Part shown: positions 7,739 to 15,879 of the stretch, in pieces | Position numbering within the stretch: the stretch's first letter is position 1 | Layout: every line of letters starts with the position of its first letter | Source of the DNA: Acholeplasmatales bacterium | Lineage (GTDB): Bacteria; Bacillota_I; Bacilli_A; Acholeplasmatales; Anaeroplasmataceae | DNA length: 47,831 bases | Direction: 5' to 3' | Assembly (NCBI GenBank): GCA_024698125.1 | Contig: JAILRQ010000025.1 | Coordinates: forward strand, 1 to 47,831 | Notes under the pieces: generated by a model | The model's database searches: none | Seen by the model: only the letters and a program-made list of their open reading frames with translations | What the model was told of the DNA's origin: nothing | Translations under genes and position numbers: made by a program

Positions 7739-9397
7739 TTATTCTTCAATTGGCTTTGGAGTCTCCTCAAGCTTTACCTCTTCAACTGTTGGCTCCATAT
7801 CTGGCTCTAGATTTGCTAAAACCTCATCAGGGTATGTCTCATCTGCCATATCGTTCCAAGTAAGCTCAGTCTTCTCCATCTCTTGAATCATAATACCTCT
7901 CTTAGTACGCTTCATAATTAGTTTTATAATAAATCCAGATGCAAATACTAAAATTGTTACAACCCAACCTGCAATAATTTCAGCTGCAAGGTTATAGTCT
8001 GTATTATATCTAAATCCATTTTGGATAAGTACTACGAACTGCCAAATAAATAGGAATGTTAAGGCTGCTGGTGCGATGAACTTAATTGATATATTAAACC
8101 ACCACTTTGGCATCTTAAATTTCTTAGTATTCTTATTTATTTCTGTTAATACCTTATTTGTATTAAATAGCCATCCTACAACAATTGTTTCAAGTACTCC
8201 AATAATAATTAATGTATATTGGTTAGTCCAGTTATCTACGATATCAAGGTATCCAATACCTGCACCTGTTGTATATACGATAGATATTATTGCGGCTATT
8301 ATTGCGATATATAATGTAGTCTTTCTTTTTGGAAGCTTAAACTTATCGCATACAGCGGCAGCAACTCCCTCAAGAATTGAGAAGGCACTATCAATTGCAA
8401 GTGTACATAGCATGAAATAGAATATGAATCCAAATACAGCATTAATCCATCCAACTGATGTAAGATTTACGATAGCTGTTGGATAAATAATATATGCCGT
8501 CGCAATTCCTGAATCTGACATATTTGATGTAGAAAGTCCTGTCTGATACATTGTAGTAAATAATACAATACCAGATAATACAGAGATTGCAAGATCTGAG
8601 AAGGCAATAATCATTGTATCAGCAGCGATATTTGCGCTCTTCTTTAAATATGATCCATATGCAAACATAATAGCCATCATAACTGATAAGCTATAGAATG
8701 ATTGTCCCATAGCATTTACCCATAGCTTTGGCTCAGCAAATGCGCTCCAATCAGGTACGAATAAGGCCTTTAGAGCTTCTCCTAGGTTTGGATTATTAAT
8801 AAATCCCTTAATTGCAAGTATTAAAAGCATTATAACAGGAAGGAATACAGTATACTTTACAACCTTTCCAACCTGTGATGCACCATTTCTAATACATCCA
8901 TAAATTAGTGCCCATGCAATTCCTACGCAAATTAGGACTGCAAGCTTGATATTTCCTCCATCTCCAAAGAAAGATGTCTTAAATGTGGCACCAATTGAGT
9001 TTTGCCATAATGTAGATGCAGTTTCAGTTGTATCAGCAGTTGTAGCAAACTTATAGGCAACAAAGCACATTAGAATACACCAAGCAAATACTACTGCATA
9101 ATATGTAAGAATTACAAACGCATTAGCAGTTGCGGCCCATCCAACAGGCTCTGCCTTCTTATTTACAAATCGCATAGCCTTAGGGGCTCCACCCTGAGAC
9201 TTACGTCCAATGGCAATCTCCATCATTAAAAGTGGGATACCAATTATAAGCATACAAATAATATATGCCATAAGGAAGGCTCCTCCTCCAAACTTTGCAC
9301 ATAGTCCTGGGAATCTCCATGCGTTTCCAAGTCCTACGGCAGAACCAATAGAGGCTAAAATAAAGGTAGCTCTTCCACTCCATTTATCTCTAGACAT
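7739..9397 (-). CDS. Sodium:neurotransmitter symporter (NSS/SNF) family transporter
   Basis: The 552-residue polytopic protein opens with the family signature ASIGSAVGLGNAWRFPGLCAKFGGGAF, in which the unwound first helix of LeuT-like carriers binds sodium and substrate. Next comes GIPLLMMEIAIGRKSQGG. About 12 hydrophobic segments can be counted, followed by a short acidic cytosolic tail rich in Glu and Pro. Bacterial members import amino acids or related compounds with sodium; the substrate cannot be read from sequence. The start ATG follows GGAGGA. A consensus-like promoter and its own terminator make it monocistronic, so there is no operon clue to substrate. Confidence 0.92.
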   Translation of the reverse strand: MSRDKWSGRATFILASIGSAVGLGNAWRFPGLCAKFGGGAFLMAYIICMLIIGIPLLMMEIAIGRKSQGGAPKAMRFVNKKAEPVGWAATANAFVILTYYAVVFAWCILMCFVAYKFATTADTTETASTLWQNSIGATFKTSFFGDGGNIKLAVLICVGIAWALIYGCIRNGASQVGKVVKYTVFLPVIMLLILAIKGFINNPNLGEALKALFVPDWSAFAEPKLWVNAMGQSFYSLSVMMAIMFAYGSYLKKSANIAADTMIIAFSDLAISVLSGIVLFTTMYQTGLSTSNMSDSGIATAYIIYPTAIVNLTSVGWINAVFGFIFYFMLCTLAIDSAFSILEGVAAAVCDKFKLPKRKTTLYIAIIAAIISIVYTTGAGIGYLDIVDNWTNQYTLIIIGVLETIVVGWLFNTNKVLTEINKNTKKFKMPKWWFNISIKFIAPAALTFLFIWQFVVLIQNGFRYNTDYNLAAEIIAGWVVTILVFASGFIIKLIMKRTKRGIMIQEMEKTELTWNDMADETYPDEVLANLEPDMEPTVEEVKLEETPKPIEE

Positions 9398-9437
9398 ATT
9401 TAAATCCTCCGCTCTTAAATAAAAATTTATCTAACTA

Positions 9438-9465
9438 ATTATATCATTTATTACTAATTTTTCAA
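9438..9465 (-). promoter_or_regulatory. Promoter of the NSS transporter gene
   Basis: -35 TTGAAA (9460-9465), 16-base spacer, -10 TATAAT (9438-9443). Confidence 0.75.
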
Positions 9466-9527
9466 CAACAAAGAAAATTAATACTCATACAATATTAGTT
9501 AAAATGTCTTATTTTTATTCAAAACCA

Positions 9528-9558
9528 CAAAAAAAGAGATAACCTTTCGATTATCTCT
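9528..9558 (-). terminator. Terminator of the ketodeoxygluconate operon
   Basis: Stem AGAGATAA/TTATCTCT with an 8-base loop, followed by a T run on the minus strand. It lies just after the kdgK stop. Confidence 0.85.
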
Positions 9559-9574
9559 TAGTTTTTAAAGAAAA

Positions 9575-10621
9575 TTAACGAGCAACTCTTCCTGAAGCGT
9601 CTCCACCAGCAAGCTTCTCAACCTCATCAACTGTAACTAGGTTATAGTCTCCATTGATTGTGTGCTTTAATGCAGATGCAGCAACTGCGAACTCTAAAGC
9701 CTCTCCTTGAGTAGCCTTAGTGATCATTCCATAGATAAGTCCTCCAGCGAATGAGTCTCCTCCTCCAACACGGTCAACGATTGGGTTTAACTCATATCTC
9801 TTAGATTGATAAAACTCTTCTCCATCATAGATTAGAGCCTTCCATCCATTGAATGTAGCACTGAATGACTCACGAAGTGTAGAAACAACATACTTGAATC
9901 CGAACTCCTTCTTCATTGCCTTGAAGATTCCTTCGTATCCTGCAGCGTCAGTCTTTCCAGCGTTAACGTCAGCATCTGGCTTGAATCCTAAGCAAAGCTC
10001 AGCATCCTCCTCATTTCCGATACATACATCAACATACTTCATTAATGGCTTCATAACTGAAATAGCCTTCTCTGAAGTCCATAGCTTCTTACGGAAGTTA
10101 AGGTCAACTGAAACGATTACGTCATGCTTCTTAGCAGCCTTTAAAGCAGCCTCTAGTACTAATGCAGATGCATCAGAGATAGCAGGAGTAATTCCTGACC
10201 AGTGGAACCATGCAGCGTCAGCGAAGATAGCATCGAAATCGAAATCAGATACTGATGCCTCAGCGATTGCTGAATGAGCACGGTCATAAACTACTGAAGA
10301 TCCTCTCATTGAAGCTCCAGTCTCAGAATAGTAGATACCAATTCTGTCTCCACCACGAGCGATTTGAGTAGTATCAACTCCATAACGACGTAGTGAGTTT
10401 AAAGCTGCTTGTCCAATAGGGTTAGCAGGTAGCTTTGTTACGAATGTAGCAGGAAGTCCGTAGTTAGCAGCTGAAACTGCAACGTTAGCCTCTCCTCCTC
10501 CGAAAATGATGTCGAATTGATTTGCTTGAACAAATCTAGTGTTTGCAGGTGTAGAAAGACGTAACATGATTTCTCCCATTGTTACAACTTTCTTTGAAGC
10601 CTTAATAGTTAAATTTTTCAT
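9575..10621 (-). CDS. kdgK: PfkB-family 2-keto-3-deoxygluconate kinase (copy 1)
   Basis: It phosphorylates 2-keto-3-deoxygluconate to KDPG. The 348-residue protein has the KdgK/PfkB N-terminal block TMGEIMLRLSTP, the GGGEANVAVSAANYG substrate region, DLNFRKKLW, the NEED-like motif GNEEDAELCLG (magnesium/ATP site) and the C-terminal RVGGGDSFAGGLIYGM with the catalytic Asp. It is the last gene of the eda operon, behind AAGGAG. Codon choice is richer in C-ending codons (TTC, AAC, ATC, CGT) than in neighbouring replication genes, which suggests high expression. Of the two paralogues this one keeps every motif, so it is the better candidate for the true KDG kinase. Confidence 0.9.
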   Translation of the reverse strand: MKNLTIKASKKVVTMGEIMLRLSTPANTRFVQANQFDIIFGGGEANVAVSAANYGLPATFVTKLPANPIGQAALNSLRRYGVDTTQIARGGDRIGIYYSETGASMRGSSVVYDRAHSAIAEASVSDFDFDAIFADAAWFHWSGITPAISDASALVLEAALKAAKKHDVIVSVDLNFRKKLWTSEKAISVMKPLMKYVDVCIGNEEDAELCLGFKPDADVNAGKTDAAGYEGIFKAMKKEFGFKYVVSTLRESFSATFNGWKALIYDGEEFYQSKRYELNPIVDRVGGGDSFAGGLIYGMITKATQGEALEFAVAASALKHTINGDYNLVTVDEVEKLAGGDASGRVAR

Positions 10622-10636
10622 TGTTTTCTCCTTGTT

Positions 10637-11098
10637 TTATTTTTCTTCTATTTTAATCTTTAGAACTGCCTTTTCAACGATTTCATCGTTAGCCTTGCAC
10701 TTAGCTAGATGAACATCCTCAGGGTATACTAGGGCATAACCCTCCTCAAGTGTGAAGAATACTCCTCCATCACATGAATATTTTGTTACATCCTTTTCAA
10801 CATTGTAAGGAGTAGTAACCTTAAGTGTTGGGTTAGTAATATCTGTATATCCAAATACTTCCTTACCCTTTAGAACTACTTGAAGATCCATGTAGTTCTT
10901 GTGATTCTCGAAGAAGCAATCCTCTAAATCCTTAGCAACATATGTGTCACGGTTTAGAATAACATTGTCTCCGTCAATATGATACTTTCCCTTCTCCATT
11001 GCAAGAACGTCATTATTCTCTAAGAAATCAATAGCAGTATCAATATTCTTAGCGATTCCCTTGTATCTGTGAAGGTCCTTTAGCTTTCCAACTATCAT
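10637..11098 (-). CDS. YhcH/YjgK/YiaL (DUF386) family protein
   Basis: The 153-residue cupin-like protein has family marks: ENHKNYMDLQVVLKGKEVFGYTD in the middle, and the C-terminal segments GGVFFTLEEGYALVYPEDVHLAK and VEKAVLKIKI. DUF386 proteins occur in sialate, uronate and ebg operons and are thought to bind or isomerise sugars, but no activity is firmly assigned. Here the gene lies between two ketodeoxygluconate kinase genes in the eda operon, 11 bases after one and 15 before the other. A role in uronate or hexulosonate breakdown is the natural inference. Confidence 0.9.
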   Translation of the reverse strand: MIVGKLKDLHRYKGIAKNIDTAIDFLENNDVLAMEKGKYHIDGDNVILNRDTYVAKDLEDCFFENHKNYMDLQVVLKGKEVFGYTDITNPTLKVTTPYNVEKDVTKYSCDGGVFFTLEEGYALVYPEDVHLAKCKANDEIVEKAVLKIKIEEK

Positions 11099-11109
11099 AA
11101 TAAGTTCTC

Positions 11110-12132
11110 CTATCTTTGTACTTCTGCAGTACCATTTTGATTCATGAACTCCTCTATCTCTTCAGCAGTAAGAGTACATGCATCACCATAAATTGTATGC
11201 TTTAATACTGAAGTCGCAAGACCATAGTTAACTGCATACTTAGGATCATTGAAATCCTTTAATAATCCATGAATTACTCCAGATGCATAAGCATCTCCAC
11301 CACCAATACGGTCGTAAATCATGAACTTAATTGGCTCTGATAAATAGAACTTATCCTTAGTATATACATATCCAGCAAGTGAATTTTCTGTAGCACTATA
11401 AATAACTCTATCAGTACCAAACATATACTTAACACCATACTTCTCCATTAGCTTAGGGAATACATTAGCACGCTTTTCATGCATAGATGCATTTTCAAGA
11501 CCCTTATCTAGTGGAATACCAATAAGTGTGTTAGCATCAAAGAAGCTTCCAAATGTTACATCAACATATTGGATAATTTCTCTATAGGCTGGAATAGCCT
11601 CTTCAATTGTCCAAAGCTTTGCTCTGTAATTGAAGTCAAATGATACAGGGATTCCATGCTCCTTGCAATACTTTGCACAAGCGATAGCAACAACCTTTAC
11701 TCTATCATTTAGAGCAAGTGAAATTCCTGATACATGGAACCAAGTAGCATCCTTGAAGACCTCATCTAGATCAAACTCATCTAGCTGAATACGAGTAATG
11801 GCACTATGCTTACGGTTATAAATAACCTTAGAAGCACGTCCTCCAAAACCTGTTTCTAGGAAATAGATTCCCATTGTTGTAGATCCTCTAACGATGTAGT
11901 CAGTGTTAACTCCATGCTTTCTTAGGTGTCCAATGGCACCATCTCCTAATTGATTAGGAGGTAGCTTTGACATAAAGTATGTCTTATGTCCCATGTGGGA
12001 TAAGGCGATGGCAACGTTAGCCTCGCCTCCACCATAGTTAGAGATGAATGAATTTGTTTGATTAATTGTGTAATTGTTTGGAGTTGATAATCTTAGCATT
12101 ATCTCTCCAAATGTTATGATTTTCTCACGCAT
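11110..12132 (-). CDS. PfkB-family sugar kinase, KdgK paralogue (copy 2)
   Basis: The 340-residue protein resembles copy 1 throughout: TFGEIMLRLSTP, YGGGEANVAIALSHMG, DFNYRAKLW and DRIGGGDAYASGVIHG with the catalytic Asp. It differs where copy 1 has GNEEDAELCLG; here the segment reads GSFFDANTLIG, so the acidic NEED-type metal motif is lost. It may therefore act on another 2-keto sugar or have altered kinetics. I choose ATG 12130-12132 as start, because GGAG is 8 bases away from it and only 2 bases from the upstream in-frame ATG. It is the second gene after eda. Confidence 0.85.
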   Translation of the reverse strand: MREKIITFGEIMLRLSTPNNYTINQTNSFISNYGGGEANVAIALSHMGHKTYFMSKLPPNQLGDGAIGHLRKHGVNTDYIVRGSTTMGIYFLETGFGGRASKVIYNRKHSAITRIQLDEFDLDEVFKDATWFHVSGISLALNDRVKVVAIACAKYCKEHGIPVSFDFNYRAKLWTIEEAIPAYREIIQYVDVTFGSFFDANTLIGIPLDKGLENASMHEKRANVFPKLMEKYGVKYMFGTDRVIYSATENSLAGYVYTKDKFYLSEPIKFMIYDRIGGGDAYASGVIHGLLKDFNDPKYAVNYGLATSVLKHTIYGDACTLTAEEIEEFMNQNGTAEVQR

Positions 12133-12168
12133 TAGCATCTCTCCAATTTTGTAAAATATATTTAATAA

Positions 12169-12828
12169 TTACTTAGAATTCTTTGCAGCAACTGCGTCCT
12201 TGTACTCCTTAGCGAATGCCTTAGCAGTCTCAGTAACAAGTGCATAGTCACCCTTCTTAGCTCCTGCAGTTAATGAAGATCCAGCAGATACTGCTACAAC
12301 TCCTGCATTAACCCAGTCCTTAATGTTGTCTAGAGAAACTCCTCCAGATGGCATTAGGTTAGCATAAGGAAGTGGTCCGTGAACGTCCTTGATGAACTTA
12401 GGTCCTAGGATGTCTCCAGGGAATACCTTGATAACCTCTGAACCATACTCCATAGCTGTAACAATCTCCTTGATTGTTTGAGTTCCTGGTACATATGGGA
12501 TTTGGTATCTGTTAGCAAGCTTAGCTACCTCTTCATTGAATGAAGGTGCAACGATGAACTTAGCTCCAGCCTCGATAGCTCCCTTAGCAGTCTCAGGGTC
12601 TAGAACTGATCCAGCTCCGATAACTACATCCTTACGGTTTCCATACTTAGCGTCTAGTTGCTCAATGATGTTACGAGCTCCTGGTACAGTATAAGTTAAC
12701 TCGATAGCAGAAACTCCACCCTCGATACATGCATCAGCAATCTTAACAGCTTGCTCAGCACTATTACCTCTAACAACGGCAACAACACCAATGTTTGAGA
12801 TTTGGTTTAAAATGTCAATTCTTTTCAT
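12169..12828 (-). CDS. eda: 2-keto-3-deoxy-6-phosphogluconate aldolase Eda
   Basis: It splits KDPG into pyruvate and glyceraldehyde 3-phosphate. The 219-residue barrel keeps the Schiff-base Lys134 in EVIKVFPGD, the catalytic Glu in AIELTYTVPG (residue 43), GAGSVLDPETAKGAIEAGAKFIV and the phosphate-binding LMPSGGVSLDNI. It is the first gene of the operon eda-kdgK2-yhcH-kdgK1 and has a near-perfect promoter upstream. Codon use is biased like that of ribosomal protein genes, suggesting strong expression. No 6-phosphogluconate dehydratase is present here, so the operon fits uronate catabolism better than a full Entner-Doudoroff route. Confidence 0.95.
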   Translation of the reverse strand: MKRIDILNQISNIGVVAVVRGNSAEQAVKIADACIEGGVSAIELTYTVPGARNIIEQLDAKYGNRKDVVIGAGSVLDPETAKGAIEAGAKFIVAPSFNEEVAKLANRYQIPYVPGTQTIKEIVTAMEYGSEVIKVFPGDILGPKFIKDVHGPLPYANLMPSGGVSLDNIKDWVNAGVVAVSAGSSLTAGAKKGDYALVTETAKAFAKEYKDAVAAKNSK

Positions 12829-12875
12829 TTTATAAATTTCCTCTTTCTGTAAATATAATATAAACTTACTAAATA

Positions 12876-12904
12876 ATTATAGAATTAAAGCAATTTTTTG
12901 TCAA
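12876..12904 (-). promoter_or_regulatory. Promoter of the eda-kdgK operon
   Basis: Perfect -35 TTGACA (12899-12904) and -10 TATAAT (12876-12881) with a 17-base spacer, one of the strongest promoters in the window. No clear operator palindrome was recognised around it. Confidence 0.9.
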
Positions 12905-12925
12905 TTATTATTAGAAATAATAATA

Positions 12926-12950
12926 GAAAAGAGACTAAAAATTAGTCTCT
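12926..12950 (-). terminator. Terminator of the rplU-prp-rpmA-obg operon
   Basis: Stem AGAGACTA/TAGTCTCT followed by TTTTC on the minus strand. The upstream arm contains the last codons and the stop of obg (12942). Confidence 0.85.
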
Positions 12951-14222
12951 AAACTCGAATTCCATATCTAAAACACGTACAATGTCTCCATCTTTACATC
13001 CAGCCTTACGTAATGCATCATCAACTCCGAAGCTTCTAAGCTGACGAGTAAAACGAATAACGGCTGATTCCTGATTGAAATTTAGCATTGCAACGATTCT
13101 CTCTAAAGGCTTTCCTGTAACGATGTATCGTCCAGCATCATCCTTAGAGATTTCAAACATCTTCTCTTCCTCACGGAATGTATAATTAACAACTGAGTCA
13201 GTTTCATCCTCCTCAAGAAGTGAGAATTCCTCTGTAACCTCAAGGGTATCAGCTACCTTGTATAATAATGGATCAAGATTTTGATGTGTATAGGCAGAGA
13301 TAGGATATACTGTAATATCAGGATACTTCTCCTTAAATCTCTTTAGATTATCCTCTGCTCCCTCTAAATCCATCTTATTTGCAGCTACAATCATAGGTCT
13401 CTTCATAAGGTTCATCTTGTATGATTGAAGCTCTGCATTAATCTTCTCATAATCATCAAGTGGGTCACGACCCTCAGATCCTGCCATATCAATTACATGA
13501 ACTATAACACGACATCTTTCAATATGACGTAGGAATTGAAGTCCTAAACCTAATCCCTGTGAAGCTCCCTCAATAATACCTGGAAGGTCAGCCATTACAA
13601 ATGATCTTTCATCTGGAAGTCTTACCATACCAAGGTTTGGTACTATAGTTGTGAAATGGTAGGCTGCAACCTTAGCCTTAGCGGCTGAGCACGCATTAAT
13701 TAATGTAGACTTTCCAACTGATGGGAATCCTACAAGACCACAGTCAGCAAGAACCTTAAGCTCACATCTTATAAATCTTTGCTCACCTGGCTCACCCTGC
13801 TCTGAAAAATCAGGACACTTATTAATTCCTGTCGCAAACGCCATATTACCACGTCCACCACGACCACCCTTTGCAATAATTGCAGTTTGACCAGGCTTAG
13901 TGATATCAGCTACTATTTCATTAGTATCATCGTCGTAAACGGTAGTTCCAAGTGGTACCTCAATAATAGTATCCTCGGCAGATGCACCATACATACCCTT
14001 ATTACGACCATTTTCACCATTATTTCCCTTTACAACCTTCATAAACTTAAGGTCTAAAAGTGTAGAAAGACCAGAATTACCCTTAAAAACGATGTCTCCA
14101 CCCTTTCCACCAGATCCTCCGAAGGGACCTCCACGCTCTACCTTAAGCTCACGGCGATAGGCAACAATACCATTACCACCCTTACCGGCATTAACCTCTA
14201 TCTTAACTGAATCAAGAAACAT
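12942..14222 (-). CDS. obg: GTPase Obg (ribosome assembly)
   Basis: An essential GTPase acting in 50S subunit maturation and stress signalling. The 426-residue protein has three family domains: the glycine-rich Obg fold (1 to about 158, MFLDSVKIEVNAGKGGNG, then FGGSGGKGGDI), the G domain with GFPSVGKST, the FTT switch, DLPGIIEGAS and NKMD, and a C-terminal OCT domain (about 345-426). The start follows GGAGG at 8 bases. It is the last gene after rpmA, but a terminator-like hairpin (14252-14281) lies between the two, so expression relies on read-through or processing. Confidence 0.97.
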   Translation of the reverse strand: MFLDSVKIEVNAGKGGNGIVAYRRELKVERGGPFGGSGGKGGDIVFKGNSGLSTLLDLKFMKVVKGNNGENGRNKGMYGASAEDTIIEVPLGTTVYDDDTNEIVADITKPGQTAIIAKGGRGGRGNMAFATGINKCPDFSEQGEPGEQRFIRCELKVLADCGLVGFPSVGKSTLINACSAAKAKVAAYHFTTIVPNLGMVRLPDERSFVMADLPGIIEGASQGLGLGLQFLRHIERCRVIVHVIDMAGSEGRDPLDDYEKINAELQSYKMNLMKRPMIVAANKMDLEGAEDNLKRFKEKYPDITVYPISAYTHQNLDPLLYKVADTLEVTEEFSLLEEDETDSVVNYTFREEEKMFEISKDDAGRYIVTGKPLERIVAMLNFNQESAVIRFTRQLRSFGVDDALRKAGCKDGDIVRVLDMEFEFRD

Positions 14223-14251
14223 TAGTTATGCCTCCTTCCTTTATATTTTTC

Positions 14252-14281
14252 AAAAAAAAGATACCCAACGAGTGGGTATCT
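14252..14281 (-). terminator. Internal terminator/attenuator between rpmA and obg
   Basis: Minus-strand stem GATACCCA/TGGGTATC around a CTCG-like loop, followed by eight T. No promoter fits in the 30 bases before obg, so it should lower rather than abolish obg transcription. Confidence 0.8.
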
Positions 14282-14287
14282 AAATTA

Positions 14288-14569
14288 TTAGTCCTCTGGA
14301 TAAACAGAAACTTGCTTCTTGTCGCGTCCTACACGCTCGAACTTAACAACACCAGTTGTCTTAGCAAATAATGTATCGTCTCCACCACGTCCAACGTTAT
14401 TTCCTGGAAGAACCTTAGTTCCTCTTTGACGATATAAAATTGATCCTGCAGAAACAAACTCACCATCAGAAGCCTTAGCTCCTAGTCTCTTAGACTGAGA
14501 ATCACGTCCGTTCTTAGTTGATCCTACTCCCTTTTTAGAAGCGAATAATTGGATATTTAAAGCTAACAT
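14288..14569 (-). CDS. rpmA: 50S ribosomal protein L27 with cleavable N-terminal extension
   Basis: L27 reaches the peptidyl transferase centre with its N-terminus. The 93-residue precursor starts [20 protein letters not shown]. The LNIQLFA part is the extension that Firmicutes remove with the protease Prp, exposing the SKKG-containing mature end; Prp is encoded next door. The rest ([36 protein letters not shown]) is canonical. It lies 11 bases after prp, with a GGAGGTG binding site. Confidence 0.98.
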   Translation of the reverse strand: MLALNIQLFASKKGVGSTKNGRDSQSKRLGAKASDGEFVSAGSILYRQRGTKVLPGNNVGRGGDDTLFAKTTGVVKFERVGRDKKQVSVYPED

Positions 14570-14580
14570 AAAAGCACCTC

Positions 14581-14889
14581 CTACTTTAATTTTTTAATAT
14601 GTTTAGGAAATTGACTTTCCAAATTGTTCAATGTGAATTCTAGTACTTCTAGAATTTTTACTGCATTTTTATATTTCTTTGGAACCTCAAAATATGCATA
14701 TCCCTCTTCAAGTTTAATGCTTGAAAGATTGTAACTAGGTTCTAGCACCTCTATTTGGTTTCTAGTCATATAAATAGCAGTTGAAATAGCAGAGCATACA
14801 ATATCAAGTCCCTTATCGGCAAACCCTGCATGTCCACTTATTTCAATACTATATAGATCTAAAGTATTCTTTATACTATATTTGGTCAT
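14581..14889 (-). CDS. prp: Ribosomal-processing cysteine protease Prp
   Basis: A Cys protease that trims the L27 N-terminal extension. The 102-residue protein keeps the catalytic pair in [22 protein letters not shown]: His in GHA at about residue 20 and Cys about 12 residues later. The remainder is a small alpha/beta fold (formerly YsxB, DUF464). The gene sits between rplU and rpmA, as in other Firmicutes. Its start lies 7 bases before the rplU stop boundary with no clear binding site, so translation is probably coupled to rplU. Confidence 0.95.
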   Translation of the reverse strand: MTKYSIKNTLDLYSIEISGHAGFADKGLDIVCSAISTAIYMTRNQIEVLEPSYNLSSIKLEEGYAYFEVPKKYKNAVKILEVLEFTLNNLESQFPKHIKKLK

Positions 14890-14895
14890 ATACTA

Positions 14896-15195
14896 TTAAG
14901 CATTGATTGCTTCAACAGTTAACTTTGTATAAGATTGACGATGACCCTTCTTATTGTGCTCTTTCTTCTTTGGCTTATACTTGAAGACAATAATCTTCTT
15001 TCCACGTCCTTGCTTCTCAACCTTTGCAGTTACAGTAGCACCCTTTACATAAGGAGCTCCAGCTTGTCCGTTAACATATAAAACCTTATCGAAAGTAACC
15101 TTGTCACCCTCATTAGCCTCAAGCTTTTCAACGTATAAAGTTGTTCCAACCTCTACCTTGTATTGCTTTCCACCTGTTTCTAAAATTGCATACAT
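14896..15195 (-). CDS. rplU: 50S ribosomal protein L21
   Basis: A 23S rRNA-binding protein of the large subunit. The 99 residues read [17 protein letters not shown] at the N-terminus and end in the basic RNA-binding region [23 protein letters not shown]. It is the first gene of rplU-prp-rpmA-obg. The start follows GGAGGTG at 8 bases. An untranslated leader of about 95 bases precedes it and resembles the L21 leader of Firmicutes, thought to mediate autoregulation. Confidence 0.98.
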   Translation of the reverse strand: MYAILETGGKQYKVEVGTTLYVEKLEANEGDKVTFDKVLYVNGQAGAPYVKGATVTAKVEKQGRGKKIIVFKYKPKKKEHNKKGHRQSYTKLTVEAINA

Positions 15196-15288
15196 GTCGT
15201 TACACCTCCTGATTATTTTTAAGACTCACTATTAAGGTAATTACTACGTAATATTTATAACCTCTTCTAAGTGGTGCATGTTACAACA
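15196..15288 (-). ncRNA. L21 leader RNA (ribosomal protein autoregulatory leader)
   Basis: The 5' untranslated region between the promoter (15295-15323) and rplU contains, on the minus strand, AACATGCACCACTTAGAAGAGG, which resembles the conserved core I associate with the Firmicute L21 leader family. The assignment uses position plus partial motif memory; a covariance model scan would decide. Confidence 0.65.
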
Positions 15289-15294
15289 TTTAAT

Positions 15295-15323
15295 ATTCTA
15301 TTATAACTTTAAGCAAATGTCAA
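15295..15323 (-). promoter_or_regulatory. Promoter of rplU-prp-rpmA-obg
   Basis: -35 TTGACA (15318-15323), 17-base spacer, -10 TAGAAT (15295-15300). The -35 box lies only one base beyond the stop of the upstream NUDIX gene. Confidence 0.85.
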
Positions 15324-15324
15324 T

Positions 15325-15876
15325 TTAATTTTTTCTTTTTTTAGTATTTTCTATAAGCTCTTTTTTAATAAGCTTTAAAATCTCAGTATCACGCTCTAAA
15401 AATCTTTCCTTATTAGAGTATTCGATACTTTTCATTCTTGCTTCATTGGTAGAAATGGCCTCATCAATTGAAACGAATCTTCTTTCTGATTGATCATATA
15501 TTTCACTATCTGTAGGCATTATATCCTTAAGCTCACCATATCTTTTACAGATAAAGCAGAATGACTTTTGAAGCCATATTGCATCTCCGTCATTAAGTCT
15601 TACAGATCTCCATTTATCAATGTATAATCCATATCGTTTAATTGACTTATTTAAAATATCAATACCAACCTCTTCAAGTGTTTCTCTTTTTAAAGCCTCT
15701 ATAATGGATTCTCCCTTATTAACTCCTCCACCAGGAAGCTTATAAAACTTATTTCTTGAAGAATATGATAAATATATTTTATTATCCTCTATAATTATGG
15801 CTCTAACACCAATTCTTCTTATAATTCTAGAGCCCCTCTTATAATCATGCTTATCATTTTTACCAAGTAATCTCAT
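15325..15876 (-). CDS. NUDIX hydrolase
   Basis: The 183-residue protein has the full NUDIX box, GGGVNKGESIIEALKRETLEEVGI, fitting Gx5Ex7REUxEExGU; it binds magnesium and cleaves nucleoside diphosphates linked to another group. The N-terminal part is basic (GKNDKHDYKRGSRIIRRIG) and the C-terminus is very Lys/Glu-rich. Substrate unknown. It starts 3 bases after the DUF697 gene and is the last gene of that operon. No terminator was seen; the rplU promoter begins immediately after its stop. Confidence 0.9.
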   Translation of the reverse strand: MRLLGKNDKHDYKRGSRIIRRIGVRAIIIEDNKIYLSYSSRNKFYKLPGGGVNKGESIIEALKRETLEEVGIDILNKSIKRYGLYIDKWRSVRLNDGDAIWLQKSFCFICKRYGELKDIMPTDSEIYDQSERRFVSIDEAISTNEARMKSIEYSNKERFLERDTEILKLIKKELIENTKKRKN

Positions 15877-15879
15877 CTC

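Noticed and set aside
9849-10277. 142-codon open frame on the plus strand
   Set aside because: It lies entirely opposite kdgK copy 1, has no ribosome binding site and resembles no family. The codon bias of the real gene keeps the antisense frame open. The same applies to plus-strand frames at 2107-2484, 8076-8420, 28571-28984 and 7400-7627.
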